Shown: positions 20,780 through 33,268 of the stretch, one piece after another
Position numbering within the stretch: position 1 is the first letter of the stretch
How the letters are laid out: each line of letters begins with the position of its first letter
Source of the DNA: Grammothele lineata
Lineage: Eukaryota; Basidiomycota; Agaricomycetes; Polyporales; Polyporaceae
Assembly: GCA_002150815.3 (NCBI GenBank)
Contig: NDFF03000088.1
Location: 1-34,139 of the forward strand
Direction: 5' to 3'
DNA: 34,139 bases
Notes under the pieces: generated by a model
Seen by the model: only the letters and a program-made list of their open reading frames with translations
What the model was told of the DNA's origin: nothing
Database searches by the model: none
Program-made: the position numbers and the translations under genes

Positions 20780-23700
20780 ATGTCGCTCTCCCGTACCGCC
20801 TCCGATGCGTCCTTCATCCTCGTAGACGATTCCCAAGAACGCATTCAGCCTACACAACAGCAACCGAAGGCCCCTCCTCCGAAGGAGACATTTGCACACG
20901 ATTGGTCGTACAATGGGACGGGCGGGAAGCTCTACGTACACGGCCGACACGTCGTAGATGCCTACGGACGCGTGTGCAACCTCCGCGGGGTGAACCTGTC
21001 TGGGAACTGCAAGACGTGCGTATCATCTCTCTCTCGCGCACGCTCCCTCGAACGACCTCTGGACGGGCGTGTAGCTGAGCGGTAGCGAAGTCCAGTGAAC
21101 CATGACCACGACTCCTTCCCCGCCAACCATGCGGACGTGACGTTCGTCGGCCGTCCATTCCCTCTGGAGGACGCTCCTGATCACTTTGCGCGGCTGAGGC
21201 GATGGGGGCTCACTTTCAGTACGTCTGCACATGTTATCTACGCCCCATCGCTGCTCACTCTCTTCCAGTCCGTTTCTTGATCACATGGGAAGCCGTAGAG
21301 CACACTGGCCCGTACGTCCCCTAGTTCCCCCCTGCCGCGCACATGCTCATCGCCCCCATACAGCGGTGTGTATGACATGGAGTACCTCGAGTACATCCGC
21401 AAGCTCCTCTCCCTTCTCCCCCAGTACGGCCTCGTCGCGTTCGTTGTCGTGCACCAAGACGTCTGGTCGCGCTACACCGGCGGTTCCGGGGCCCCCGCCT
21501 GGACGCTCGAGGCGGTTGGGTTCGACTTGCACGGGCTTGAAGAACCGGGCGCGGCGTGGCTCAAGGGCGTGAAGGGCGGAGGACACACCGAGGATGAGCG
21601 CGGGTTGTGGCCGTGTGGGTACCAGAAGCTCGCTGCGGCGACGATGGCGTGAGTGCTCTTCCTGAGAGTATGTGCGTAGCAATGTGTGGTAGGGAGCTCA
21701 CGCGCTGGGTGCGATAGGACGTGCTTTTGGGCTGGGGACATGTTCGCGCCGAAGCTGCGGGTGAAGGGGAAGGATGGGCGGGAGGTGTCCGTGCAGGAGT
21801 TCTTGCAGAGCGCATTTCTGGACATGTGGGAGCTGGTCGCGAAGACGCTGGGCGATCTTGAGGGAGTCCTTGGCTTCGAGGTGAGCGTATGTCATCTTCC
21901 CCCGAGTCACATACTCATGCTATACAGATCATGAACGAACCCCATAGAGGGTACATCGAGCTCCAATCCATGCACGCCTTCGACTACAACACCGACCTGC
22001 ACCTCGCACACGTCCGTACGTCCTCATTTTCCCTCACATCCCCCACACTTCCCCCTCAACGTATGTCCATCCAGCGACGGCCTTCCAATCCTTCATGCTC
22101 GGCGCCGGGCACCCCACCACCGTCGGCTTCTGGACACGCTCCTTCCCTATGCCCACGCGCCTCACCTCCCAACGCGTACTCAACACCGCCGGGCAGAAGG
22201 CATGGCGCGCGGACGGGCCGACCGGGGGCAAGTGTTTGTGGGAGATGCACGGGGTGTGGGGCTGGGACCAGCGCAAGGGCGAAGGTGTGGTTCTGCGCGA
22301 GAACTACTTCAAGCGGGATCCTCAGTCGGGGCGGGATGTGAGTGTCCATTTTCGTTCCGTGTTCGTTTTCGCGTTCGCGCTAGAATGGGCGGAAAATTGG
22401 AAATGGGAGCTAACGGAAAGTGTGGGTAGATCGACTGGTACACGGACTTCTACTTCCCGCTGTTGAACCGGTGGGCGGAACGCGTCAGGCGCGCGTCCAG
22501 ACCCGAGAAGGTCGTGCTCTGCGAGCCCATCCCGAACGAGGTAAGCTGGTGCGATATTTCCTCTGCGGTATGCTCTGACCAACGCGTGTAGTTCTGCCCT
22601 ACATCTTTTACTGAGGAACATCGTCCCCCAAACATGATATATGCGCCCCATTGGTGAGTTTGCGTTTCGAGCCTTCCTCTTTGATCTCTCGACCGATGTT
22701 TATTGAACAGGTACGACCTGAACGCCCTGTTCTTGAAGGCGTTCAGCGACTTCAGCGTCAACGTCCAGGGGCTATCAAGGGTACGGCTTTCGTAGTGCCT
22801 TCTACTTGCATTCACTGAGGGCCAGCTACGCAGGGAATGTTCCCTCTGAAGGCGTTCTACTGGGGCCAGAAAGGCGCGCGGGATAACTTCAGCGTTCAGA
22901 TCCGTAATATCGTCGAGGCCGGCTACCGCGCGCTGGGCGAGATCCCAGTCATCATTGGGGAGTGTGGTATCCCGATGGACATGAAGTGAGTGTAGTGTGA
23001 TCTCTGTAGTTCCACGATTCTGGCTTGCTGACGTTCTCGCAGCAAGAAGGAAGCGTTCGAGACGGATAGGTGGCACTGGCAGATGAAGATGATGGACGCC
23101 ATGATCACTGCACTCGAGCGATCCCTCGTCGGCTTTACGTGCGTGTATCGTCTCCCCCTCCGCTGCTTGTCGCTGAACTTGTACCAGGTTGTGGAACTAC
23201 AACCCCGACAACGACGACCACTCCGGCGACGACTGGAACGGCGAGAACTTCTCCTGGTTCAGCCAGAAGCGCGCCCTCCCCTCGTCCTGGCTCGACCACA
23301 GCCAGGCATCGCCCACGCTCGACAACGGCGGGCGCATCCTCCGCGCCGTTGTGCGTCCGTACCCCGCCAAGACCGCCGGAGTGCCTCTCCGCTTCGAGTA
23401 CGAGATCAACACGGGTGAATTCACGTACGAGTGGGCTGTCCCCGCCGACTCCGCTGTCGATGCGCCCTCAGGGCCGTCCGTGAGCACGCCCCCGCGCACG
23501 GGTATGCCCCCCTTGCGAACGGACCGAACGGAGATCTTCGTACCCGCCCAGCTCACGCAGGGCCGGACGCTCGACGTGCGCGGGCTCGCCCCCGAGGACA
23601 AGTGGACGCACGACGAATCGCGGCAGACGCTGACGATCGTGCCCGCGAAGAACGTCCCGGGGGCGGTCCACCGCGTCATGGTTGGGTTGAGCCCCCCGCC

Positions 23701-23821
23701 GAAGGAGGCGTTCGTGCTGAACGATTTCTGGAGTGACTGGACCGGGCATGTGTTTCTGGGCGCGTCGGTCATCGGGGTACTTGTAGGGCTGTTGGTGATG
23801 TGGTTGAACGGGAGCTTTTAG
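20780..23821 (+). CDS. GH5 steryl-beta-glucosidase / endoglycoceramidase-related protein, 13 exons
   Basis: Exons 20780-21015, 21091-21218, 21269-21311, 21364-21648, 21718-21880, 21928-22015, 22075-22337, 22430-22540, 22592-22653, 22711-22780, 22834-22985, 23043-23138 and 23188-23821 all join in phase to 776 residues, the usual size for fungal EGCrP2/Egh1-type proteins. These hydrolyse beta-glucosides of ergosterol, with related members acting on glucosylceramide. Visible motifs: LRGVNLSGNCK near the N-terminus, VVVHQDVWSRYTGG, acid/base Glu289 in IMNEP, and nucleophile Glu526 in VIIGECG. A C-terminal beta-rich region follows, then one transmembrane helix at about 752-772 that ends the protein. 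There is no signal peptide. Distinguishing sterol glucoside from glucosylceramide specificity needs a phylogeny. No neighbour is functionally linked. Confidence 0.95.
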
Positions 23822-24513
23822 ATGGCTGACATGGTTCCCGTCCTGAACTGTCGTGCGTTGGACTGGGATCCCGGTCGCTTCATGTACCTACGGGCGTTGA
23901 CGTCCGGTTGTAGACGAGATCCAGCTTGGTAGATGGTTCGTCCTGCGTTTCGGTGGCGGCGAACCAATAACGGATTTGTCGTGTGCACGAACGATAGCAA
24001 AGGCAAAGCGAAGGTCGAAAGGTGCAAGCGCGATCGGTGCACATGCGTCGTCCCGGAGATATCGCTTCCGAGTGCGCCGTACCTTGCGTGGGTCGGAGCC
24101 GCCGGACTCCGGACCGACGGGCCGCACGACACCGGCATGTCGACAACCGCGCACGGCCGCGTCCGAGTCCTGTTTTCCGTTCGAGTGCCGCGACGACCGC
24201 CACGACGTCGCGCACAGCTTTGCGACTTGTCTTCGTTCATCCATGTCTTCTCGCTATACAGCTTCTTCTTGCGCGAGGCCTTCTCACCGATCGACTCGCC
24301 CACCCGCTTAACTCGGGGTTGCATCGTGATGCGACTGTCTGAAGCACTTATCATGTGCCCGCACATTCTATACAGGCTATCGTCTCCAAGCGCAGCGTCC
24401 TTGATAAAATGCCGTGAGCGCACCACCCGCCGTTCCTGGACCTTCTCGTCCGTCCTTCTCTCCTTCGCTCGTCCACCACTCGGTCCCGCACCCGCACACG
24501 ACACGCGCGCGCG
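23822..24513. promoter_or_regulatory. intergenic region upstream of permease
   Basis: 692 GC-rich bases. A long minus-strand frame overlaps this stretch but lacks any recognisable domain and is rich in Arg, as expected of a shadow frame. It should hold the GH5 3' end and the permease promoter. Confidence 0.4.
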
Positions 24514-26614
24514 ATGGAGAAGGCAGCATCGGTCACAACGGGCATCGACGTCGTCCCCGAGCTCGCGCCCGTGGACCCCGCGATGGAGTCCGACCAGCGG
24601 CTGCGCGAGCTGGGCTACAAGAGCGAGTTCCGGCGAGACATGTCGCTCTTTGGCGTCCTCGGTATCTCTTTCTGCGCCATCGGCATCTTGACGGGCATGA
24701 GCAGCGCCTTCCAAACAGGCCTGTTCTCGGGAGGGCCGCTCGGGTTGTTCTGGGGCTGGAACGTACGTCCGCACTTGCTTCTCCTATGCTCTCGAAATTG
24801 ATCTTGGGTGGTCGCGTGACGCAGATCTGCAGCTTCTTCATGCTGCTCATTGCATTGTCTTTAGCAGAAATTTGCAGTGCATAGTGAGTACTCCGTGTTC
24901 TCAGCCGGGAATATGCGTCTCAAACCGCGCGTCGAAAGTCCTACGATGGGCGGTCTGTATTTCTGGGTGTGCAAGATGAAGCCTGATACCCCAATGCTTG
25001 GCTGTAAGTCTCCTATGGCAACTGTGCATATACATTCCGCTGAATTATCGTAGTTTGCGTACGTACCTTTTACCCAGCGGGGTCTAGTACCTGGATCTCA
25101 CTTTTTTGCCGCAGACGGGTTGGATATACAGCATCGCTATGACGTTCACGGGAACTTCTGGAAACCTCAGGTACGTCTTCCTTCCCTGACGTACGCGTCT
25201 TCGTCCATTAACCCGGCCCCGTGGCAGTGTCGCGCTATACTTGGCTTCGCTCGCAGAGGTCGGGCAGGGCCGTACCCTGACCCGGGTCGAGATCGCTGCC
25301 ATCGCGTGGGGAGTCAACATCCTCTCCGGCATCATCAACACCATCGGAACCAAGGCTATCGGGCACATGAGCACGTTCAACCTCTGGTGGACGCTGGGTG
25401 GCACCTTCGTCCTCGTCATTACTCTCCTGGTGAAGGCCCCGGTTAAGGTATGGAGTATCCCCCGGTACATGAGCGTTCGACTGATACGCGACACCGTAGA
25501 ACACGGCCGAGTTCGTGTTCACTGACTACGAGAAGTCAGTAGCGTTCGCGTGTTCTCAAAACGTATATACTGACCTCGCGTAGCTTCACTGGCTGGCAGA
25601 ACCGCGGGTTCGTCGTGCTCCTCGGCTTCCTCCAAGCCGTCTACACCCTCGAAGGCTGCGAGACCGCCGCACAAGTCGCCGAAGAAGCCAAGCGCGCCGA
25701 GTTCCTCGCCCCGCTCGCCGTCGTCGGCTCGATCGCGGGCTCGTGGTTCATCGGGCTCGCGTACATGCTCGCGCTCCTCTTCTCCGTGCAGAGCATCGCG
25801 TCCGTCGCGGGCACGAGCTTCGCGATCCCCATCGCGCAGCTCTACTACGACGCGGTCGGCCCGAAGCTCACGCTCATGTGCCTCACGGTCGTCGCGCTCG
25901 CGCAGTTCATGGCGGCGGTGACGGCGTTTACGGCGAGCTCGCGGTTGTTCTATGCGCTTGCGCGTGACGATGCGTTCCCGATGAAGAAGCAGTATATGGC
26001 GCTGAACAGGTTCCAGGCGCCGTATGTTGGTGTGTGGACGTCGGTGCTTGTCGGGTGCATCATCTCGTGCGCGTATATTGGGTCTGCAGTTGCGGTATGT
26101 CTGATCTGGCGCTCTGGAAACGTTCACTGATTGTACTTGTTTCAGTTCAACGCCATCCTTTCTTCGGCGGCGATCGCAGTCATGCTCAGCTACCTGCAAC
26201 CCATTATCATTCGGGTCTTCTGGCCGTCCACTTCGTGAGTCTGGGTGTGCTTACTACCATCGTCAAACGACTTACATATCATCGCACATAGCCTGCCCGA
26301 GCGTGGTCCCTTCTCCCTGGGGAAGTGGTCGTGGTCCATCAACGTCGCGAGTTTCCTGGTACGCTCGCTTCCTCGTCTATGTTCTCCCCGGGCAGGCCCT
26401 GACGCATCTACACCCCGTTCAGTTCACCGTCTTCATCTGCGTGCTCTTCATCCTCCCCACCGCCCACCCCACGACGGACCTGAACATGAACTACGCCATC
26501 GTCGCCATCGGGGCCGTCATCTTCATCGTCGGCGCGTGCTGGGCGTTCTGGGGCCGCTTCCGGTTCACCGGGCCCGTCAAGACTGCCCTTGTAGATGAGA
26601 AGGGCGATTTGTGA
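24514..26614 (+). CDS. APC-superfamily amino-acid/GABA/choline-type permease, 11 exons
   Basis: Exons 24514-24762, 24825-24883, 24939-25003, 25054-25058 (5 nt), 25115-25170, 25228-25447, 25500-25534, 25584-26094, 26146-26234, 26292-26358 and 26423-26614 give 515 residues, normal for the family. Residues 1-40 are cytoplasmic with the conserved LGYKSEFRRDMSLF entry. The first helix follows (FGVLGISFCAIGILTG), then GGPLGLFWGW, SLAEICSAYPTMGG and TGWIYSIAMTFTGTSGN. Later helices include GFLQAVYTLEG and the TAFTASSRLFYALARDDAFP loop. Such plasma-membrane or vacuolar transporters import GABA, choline or other small amines and amino acids. The substrate cannot be read from the sequence. The 5-nt exon (codes F-C) is needed to keep frame. 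Confidence 0.93.
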
Positions 26615-27452
26615 TTGCTTGATTCCTTGTCGCGGAGCGGCCCTTCGCTGTTATTGCGAAGGTAGTCGAGGGAGCGTCGTATCCTTAGTTATGTTTAAAT
26701 GATTTGTCATGATTGTCGTAATGAATGCTTGCATATTACTCTTCTCGTACTAGTAACAGTAAGTTTTTCTAGGGGGTCTATCGTTTTTTTCGAAAGGGCC
26801 GTAATATCCACATCAGCGGAGATTGAAAGTCGGCAAGCATTGGTAAACAAAACTTCATTATCCGCTTGTTACCCCGTTCATCCTACACGCGTCAACGCGT
26901 TATGACCGGCCCTAAATCAGCGCGCAAAGTCACGTGTGTTTCACACTTTACAATCAACGGTCAGTGCGCTCAGACTCAATGCGCCCTTCGTGCCTCTGGT
27001 TCTGCTGCTCTGCTCCCCTGGAATAACTCCCGTGCTTTTCCTCGTTCTTACTCCGTGAGAGCTATTCAATGACACCCCTCCCTTTTGCTCTTGCGCTACC
27101 ATCCTAGACTTCCGGAGGCGAGTTGTCCTACGAAATCAGTCAAGAGTTGATGGCAAGTACTGGGAACACAATGGCAGTTTGCTTCCGTATCATACGTGGC
27201 TTCCAAGCACATCAAGACGTATGACATTGACTGTTAGTATCAGTCTATGCGGCAAGGCTATGGCGCGAATCCCATGCCGCATCGCATTGTGGTTGCGAGA
27301 CGCTGACGAAGGCCCGAGGCTGTCGCGCGGCCGCATCCTGCGTACTCTCTCTACTGCTAACAGTCCGCCACGTTCTCAACAAGGGTGCTAAGATAGCGAA
27401 CTGAGTCCGACCGCTACTCATCGTCCTCTTTTGATCCAGACCTCCAAGTATC
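26615..27452. other. intergenic, no gene recognised
   Basis: The first half is comparatively AT-rich, the 3' side of the permease. The rest precedes the AAA+ array. No supported frame or RNA gene. Confidence 0.45.
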
Positions 27453-29897
27453 ATGAGCCTCGACACGGGCAGTGGGAATGCCGAAGTTTCCTTCACTCCC
27501 GCGCCTGCACCTGGCAAGAATGCCGCATCTACCGCCCTTACTTCATCAGTCCGGCCATCCGCTGCCAAGTTTGGCATCAAGTATGTCGAGCTGCGCTATG
27601 TACCGGAGGCCGACGGCTTCGATTACAAGGACGAGGAGAAACAAGATGATGTCCCGGCGGAGCGCGTCGAACCAGTCGGCATGGAGATGAGCGTAGACTC
27701 CTGGGAGGACTACTGCATCATTGTCGTACGCAAGCACGTCAATGGTAATCACGGCGACCCACAAGTCGCATTTGACATTGTATTGAGGAGCGACTATCTG
27801 GTGGAAGCCTGCAGGAACGCGATGGGCCCACAATGTGGGGTGTCGTGGACTCTAAAGCCGGTCACGGTAAGCTCTATCTCTTACTGATTCCCGAATTATC
27901 TCGCGTTGACCTAGCGCGGAAAGCTCTCCGCAAAGTTCCTCCTCGCATTCTTCCCGAAGTTTGAAGAATATGAACGCACGATCTCCGATCTGCCCGTTCG
28001 CACTGAGTCAGAAGAGACAATGCTTGTATCGCTCCGCGTACTCCTCGGTCACCTTCGCGACAACTACGGGCAAACGCTTTCGGGCATCTCCGAGCTGTTG
28101 GCCGGAGACGCAATCACCTTCGATCTGCTCTACGCCATTCTGATCCCCGGCACCGTCTTTCTTCGTCCATGTCCTATAACGCAGGAACTACGTGCGACGC
28201 GTTTGCTTGGGTCCGCGTTTGTTCCTGGAACCGCTGACACGCCGGCTTGTTACTCGCTCCTCCTCGAAGGTCTCGACTCGCTCACATCGCCCATGGACAT
28301 GGACGTAGGTGGCGCAGATCCACACAATCTTAGGCTCACTGGAGGGACACCTCCTGCGCGGTTCGGCATGCACAAGATCGTCTGTCACATCTCACACTTC
28401 GACTGGGTACAGAAGATCTACGAACTGGAAGCGTATCCCTTGGAATACCATCCACGGTCGGATAAAGTTCGCACGACTCTGATCAAGCGGGGTCGCAGGT
28501 GGGCTATGCTCAACGGCGTCTACCACATGCATTATGACGGGGCAGCGATCGGACACAAAGTGCATCCCTTCAGAGACGAACCATTCGGTAGTCGCAAGTA
28601 TGGCGTTTCGTCACGGGTGATGATCGACAAAGGTGCGCACATCTTCAGCCATGCGCAAGCTACGTTGCTAACATCTTGATGCAGAATACTTCTTCAGATG
28701 CGCTCCTATACATTCTAAGGAATATATCGGACCTTGGATGGCATCGCCTACGTTTAGGTTATTGCCTCTGAGGGACGGCAAGAACGGAATTGCATCGTTA
28801 ACTGAGGATGAACTCCTCCTCGCGTCGCCTGTTCTGTACGGTTTTGACTTCTCCCATGGTCTCTGGAGTGAGTTTTCTCTCTACACTGCTCTGAATAACG
28901 ATCCCTGTTAACCAAGTCCCACACATAGTGCAGTTCAACGTCAACTCTATCTCTCTAATCGACTGGGATGATGACGCATTCGCGAGCTTAGTCATCCCTC
29001 AGGCGCGCAAAGATCTGCTGCGCTCGCTCATTGAAGCGAACGCGAACTTGAATGATCCTGGGCAAGGGGCCAAGTTTGATGACGTAGTGCGCGGTAAGGG
29101 CCAAGGCGTCATCATTACTCTCTTCGGCCCGCCCGGAGTAGGCAAAACGCTATCCGCAGAGGCTACCAGCGAGTATCTTCACCGCCCGCTGTACCGTATT
29201 GGTGGCGGAGATCTCGACAAAGGGGCTCTGGGTGCCGACGAGGCTCTTGCGACGACCTGTGAGCTCGCGGTTCGGTGGAAGGCGGTGCTGCTAATCGACG
29301 AGGTGAGTTTCAGTCAATGTAACTGAACGCTCCTCGGAACGTGGCGTGTTGAACCTTCGTACTCAGGTAGACGTCTTCCTTGAGGAGCGTACGGCGCACG
29401 ACGAGTACCGCCGCAACGCAATGGTAGCCGTCTTCATGCGCCACATCGAATACTATCGCGGCATCCTCTTCCTCACGACTAACCGCGTCACCGCCTTCGA
29501 CCCTGCGTTCCTCTCCCGGTTTCACGTCGCGCTTCATTTCGAAAAGCTCACGACGGAAACCAAGGCGCAGATCTGGCATACGTTTCTCAAGAGGTCTGGC
29601 GCACGGCTACCTGAGAGGATCCTCATGCATCTCGCTCGACGCGAGATGAACGGCCGGCAGATCAAGAACGCGTGCCGGACCGCGACGTCGCTCGCGCACG
29701 CCCGTATGGAAGAGGTGCGGCTCGTGCATATAAACGAGGCTTTGGATGCGATGGAAGAACTCGTCACGGAGCTTACGAAGGAGAAATGGAGTATGAGGAA
29801 CAGATGGGCTCGAGTGTGGATACAGCGATTCGTCCTCATGCTCTGCTCGTTTGGTGTGCTTCTTGCTTCGATGACATATATCGCGAGGACTCTGTAA
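27453..29897 (+). CDS. DUF7025/AAA+ ATPase, tail-anchored, copy 1
   Basis: Exons 27453-27866, 27915-28632, 28685-28867, 28929-29302 and 29367-29897 give 739 residues. The N-terminal half is the fungal DUF7025-type region (LGHLRDNYGQTLSGISELL, DLLYAILIPGTVFL, HFDWVQKIYELEAYPLEYHP). The AAA+ core has Walker A GPPGVGKT at 505-512, Walker B AVLLIDE at 557-563, sensor Asn602 in FLTTNR, Arg614 in LSRFH as likely Arg finger, and sensor-2 GRQIKN near 659. A final hydrophobic segment (715-735) suggests a tail anchor in an organelle or ER membrane. The family, large in fungi, is thought to remodel proteins by analogy with other AAA+ enzymes; substrate unknown. An alternative acceptor nine bases downstream in exon 2 also keeps frame. 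All catalytic residues are present, so this copy is probably functional. Confidence 0.9.
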
Positions 29898-30162
29898 GCA
29901 AGACGTTCTCTCACATGGTACCGCTTACTGCGTTGGACCTTCAGTAATTCAATCCGTATTCGCATGTCTCTTTTGCGACCTTACGAGAAGTGCCCTGCCA
30001 TGTTACAAGGTTCTGCCAGCATTGCCTCGTAGGATTGCCGGCTGTGTACGCAGCTATCCACAATAGACGCTGAGGAAGACGCGTATGAGAGGTAAGCCCA
30101 GCCCGGGGTTCCTCCCCCTCGCCGCATCCAAACTACCCCCACGACGTACACGACCTCCCTCT

Positions 30163-32661
30163 ATGACACCGGACCTAGGGACAGGCAACGCTGAGATATC
30201 CATTCCCCCGCCTTCTGTCCCCTCCAAGAATGCGGCAACTACCACTATTACATCATCGGACCAGCTTCCTAGTCTGAAGCTGGGTATCAAACATGTCGAA
30301 TGGACCTACGTCAAAGAGTCAAACGAGTGGGAATACGTCAATGAGACAAACGTAGAGAACGCTCCGGCTGAGCGTGTCTTGTCTCAACGACTGGCGATCG
30401 GCGACGGGTCTTGGGACGACCACTGCTTTGTTGTCATCCGTGGACGCGGGGTGGGAGTTGATGGAAACGAGCAAACAACATTTGACTATGTGATAGAGAG
30501 CGAACATCTGTGGAAGGCTTGTAAAAAGGCATTTGGGAGTGACAGTGGGGTTTCATGGGAGTTGAAACCAGTGATAGTGAGTTTATCCATCCATACTTGC
30601 AGCGTACCGGCGACCGCCTGGCTGACGATAACACGTCTCAACGGTAACGCTTCCGTATACAGTTGTCATCTCAAGGAATGATTGCTTATTTTCCGCGTTT
30701 GGAGTAATATGAACGCGAGCTATCTGATACAGCAGACCGCACAGAGGACGAACAATGTGCCCTCGTTTCTCTGCGAGTTCTGCTCGATCATTTGCGCCAA
30801 AACTACGGCCAAACATTATCGGGCATCTCAGGACTTCTTGCCAACGACTCTATCACCTTCGACCTCCTGTACACTATCCTTATCCCCGGTACTATCTTCC
30901 TCCAACAATGCCCCACTACACACGAGCTTCAGGCCTTGCGCCTTCGTACTAGCTCTCTCATATCCGCCACGACTCGGAATGACAAGCCTCTCCACTATTC
31001 CCTCCGTTTCGATAATGTTGAAGCTATTACAGGGCCAGTTGATCAGGAGGAAGAGGACATCACATGGTCAACCCCTCACAGGCCACGGAAGCGCTTGGGT
31101 CCTCGGTTCTGCATGTTCACCACCACTCACAACATCGACCATTTCGACTGGGTGGAGAAGATTTGCGATCTCAATGTGTACCCGCTGGAGTACCATCCCC
31201 ACTCCGAGAAAGTCTGTGTTATGCTAGTCGAGCGCGGGAAGAAATGGGCCGCAATGAACGGCGTATTCCACATGGACTACGTCGGAATGGCGGCCATCGG
31301 CCTGAATACTATTTCTGCGCCCCGTGGTATTGATAGCGAACCGTTCTCAATGAGTGGCGTTGCCTCACGCGTGATGATCGATAAAGGTGCGGAAACGACA
31401 GCTCCATGTCTGGTACTTATACTGATCCAACGGGACAGAGAAGTACTTTGCCAGACATCCCGGCCATCATAAAGACATAGGAAGATGGGCATTTGGCGCG
31501 CCCATGACCAGGATGCTGCCACTCCGGAGCGGCAAGCGTGGCGTCGAGTCCCTCACTGAAGAGGAGTTACTTTTGTCAACGCCGGTCATCTATGGATACA
31601 ACCTCGCGGACAGACTCTGGAGTGAGCTCACATAAATCTGTTGCACATCTAGTAATTCAATTCTGACACACTTGGTATTCGGCACAGTGGAATTCAACAT
31701 TATCCATTTCACCCCTATCGAATGGGACGATAATGCGTTCCCCAGCCTTGTAATTCCAGAAAGCCGCAAACATCTTTTGCGCTCGCTTATTGAAGAGAAT
31801 GCGAGATTCAATGATGGCGTCTCCTCCAATAGCTCCCACAGCTTCGCGCGTGACAAAGGCAAGGGAGTGGTCATCAACCTCTTCGGACCTCCTGGCGTGG
31901 GTAAAACGTTATCCGCAGAGGCCACGAGCGAGCATCTTAGGCGGCCACTTTTCCGCGTTGGAGGTGGCGACCTGGGCAAGGATGCAGAAGAGGTAGACCG
32001 GGAGTTAGGAAGAGCATGCCAACTCGCAGTGAGGTGGAAGGCGGTACTCCTCATCGACGAGGTGAGCTTGGCCAGAACATTCGGGGTGTGTTCCTCTTCG
32101 GCTAACGAGATACTGATCCTCATTTGTGCGTTGGGCCAGGTCGACGTGTTTCTGGAAGAGCGCGCCTCGCAGAATATGGAGCGCAACTCGGTCGTCGCCG
32201 TTTTCCTCCGCCACGTCGAGTACTACCGTGGTATCCTATTCCTCACTACCAACCGCGTTACGGCATTTGATAGGGCTTTCCTCTCCCGCTTCCACGTCGC
32301 ACTTCATTTTGATCATCTCAGCGAGGAGACAAAGGCGCAAATATGGCGCAATTCGCTCAAAGAGGCCGAGGGACTCATAGAAGAGGCCATTGTGGACCTC
32401 GCGAAGCGCGACATGAACGGGCGGCAGATCAAGAACGCCAGCCAAACTGCAATATCTCTCGCGTTGAGCCGTGGCGAAGAAATGGCTAGGTCGCACGTTG
32501 AGGAAGCATTAGACGCTATGGAGGAGCTTGTTACTGAGCTTACGCAACAGAAATGGAACACGAAGAGCCAATGGTCGGGTGACGGAGTCTGGAGACTCCT
32601 CGTAACAGGCGGTTCTTTCTGTGTTCTAGTCTTATCTGTGCTTTATATGTTGATAGCGTAG
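30163..32661 (+). pseudogene. DUF7025/AAA+ ATPase copy 2, in-frame stop in exon 2
   Basis: Exons 30163-30576, 30663-31386, 31439-31621, 31688-32061 and 32140-32661 parallel copy 1; exons 1, 3 and 4 are identical in length (414, 183 and 374 nt). All AAA+ motifs are intact (GPPGVGKT, AVLLIDE, FLTTNR, LSRFH, GRQIKN) and a C-terminal hydrophobic segment is kept. The codon at 30705-30707 is TAA, where copy 1 has GAA (context FEEYER). It would stop translation at about residue 152 unless an alternative acceptor such as 30719 removes the affected segment in frame. The start at 30163 aligns with the paralogues; an ATG at 30085 is also in frame. Intact downstream frames argue that the stop is recent or is bypassed. 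Confidence 0.82.
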
Positions 32662-33268
32662 ACGAATACGGATGTCACTGGTTTATTTGGAGTGGAATTC
32701 TGTCTCTCGTACGTGATGAAACTTGTCATTCCAGCTCCACAGAACAGTATCATCGAATTCTGAAGCAAGAAGAATGCACTCGTATGATTTTCTACAAGCT
32801 GAATGTCGGGGGTCAGGATGCTAGTCCGGAGGGATTCAATACCACAACTCCTGATGACTCTCAAATTGAGCATCGCCTGTGTTGTCTTGGCGCTTTCTTG
32901 CGACGGACATTCTATTATGGGAACCTGCTACCATCTCAGCTGTCCTATTTTCTCTTTCTTCCCTTCACTGCGTACATTCGGCGGACTCGCCTTACGTGCC
33001 TTCGTACCCTGCTGAGCCGTTCTGGGTAGAATCGCAGCGTAGCATAATCTCCGCATCTGTCGGAGGAAGTTGTTCAGACATCGCATTTCACACCATTTAC
33101 ATGATGTGCCTTGCATTGCAGTTTTCAAGCGCTCAGGAAGCCTTGCTCGGGTTTCGTCATCGTGACAGGGAGGGGGTACTTGCACCGAGAGGCCGGGAGC
33201 AATGTCGCGAGCTCTTGCTTCAACTCCCTACTCTTTGCCCTCTACATCCCCTCGTCGTTCATACCGGC
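32662..33268. promoter_or_regulatory. intergenic between AAA+ copies 2 and 3
   Basis: 607 bases without a recognisable gene. The plus strand is open in the frame of copy 3 from 32879, but this part has no similarity to the starts of copies 1 and 2. Confidence 0.35.

Noticed and set aside
23818..24774. 318-codon open frame on the minus strand
   Set aside because: Arg-rich with no domain, overlaps the permease first exon, and is typical of a shadow frame in GC-rich sequence.
25519..26199. 226-codon open frame on the minus strand
   Set aside because: Highly repetitive Arg/Glu/His composition; it is the antisense of the permease exon 8.
32879..33268. N-terminal extension of AAA+ copy 3
   Set aside because: Open by chance: it has no similarity to copies 1 and 2, whose starts align with the ATG at 33269.
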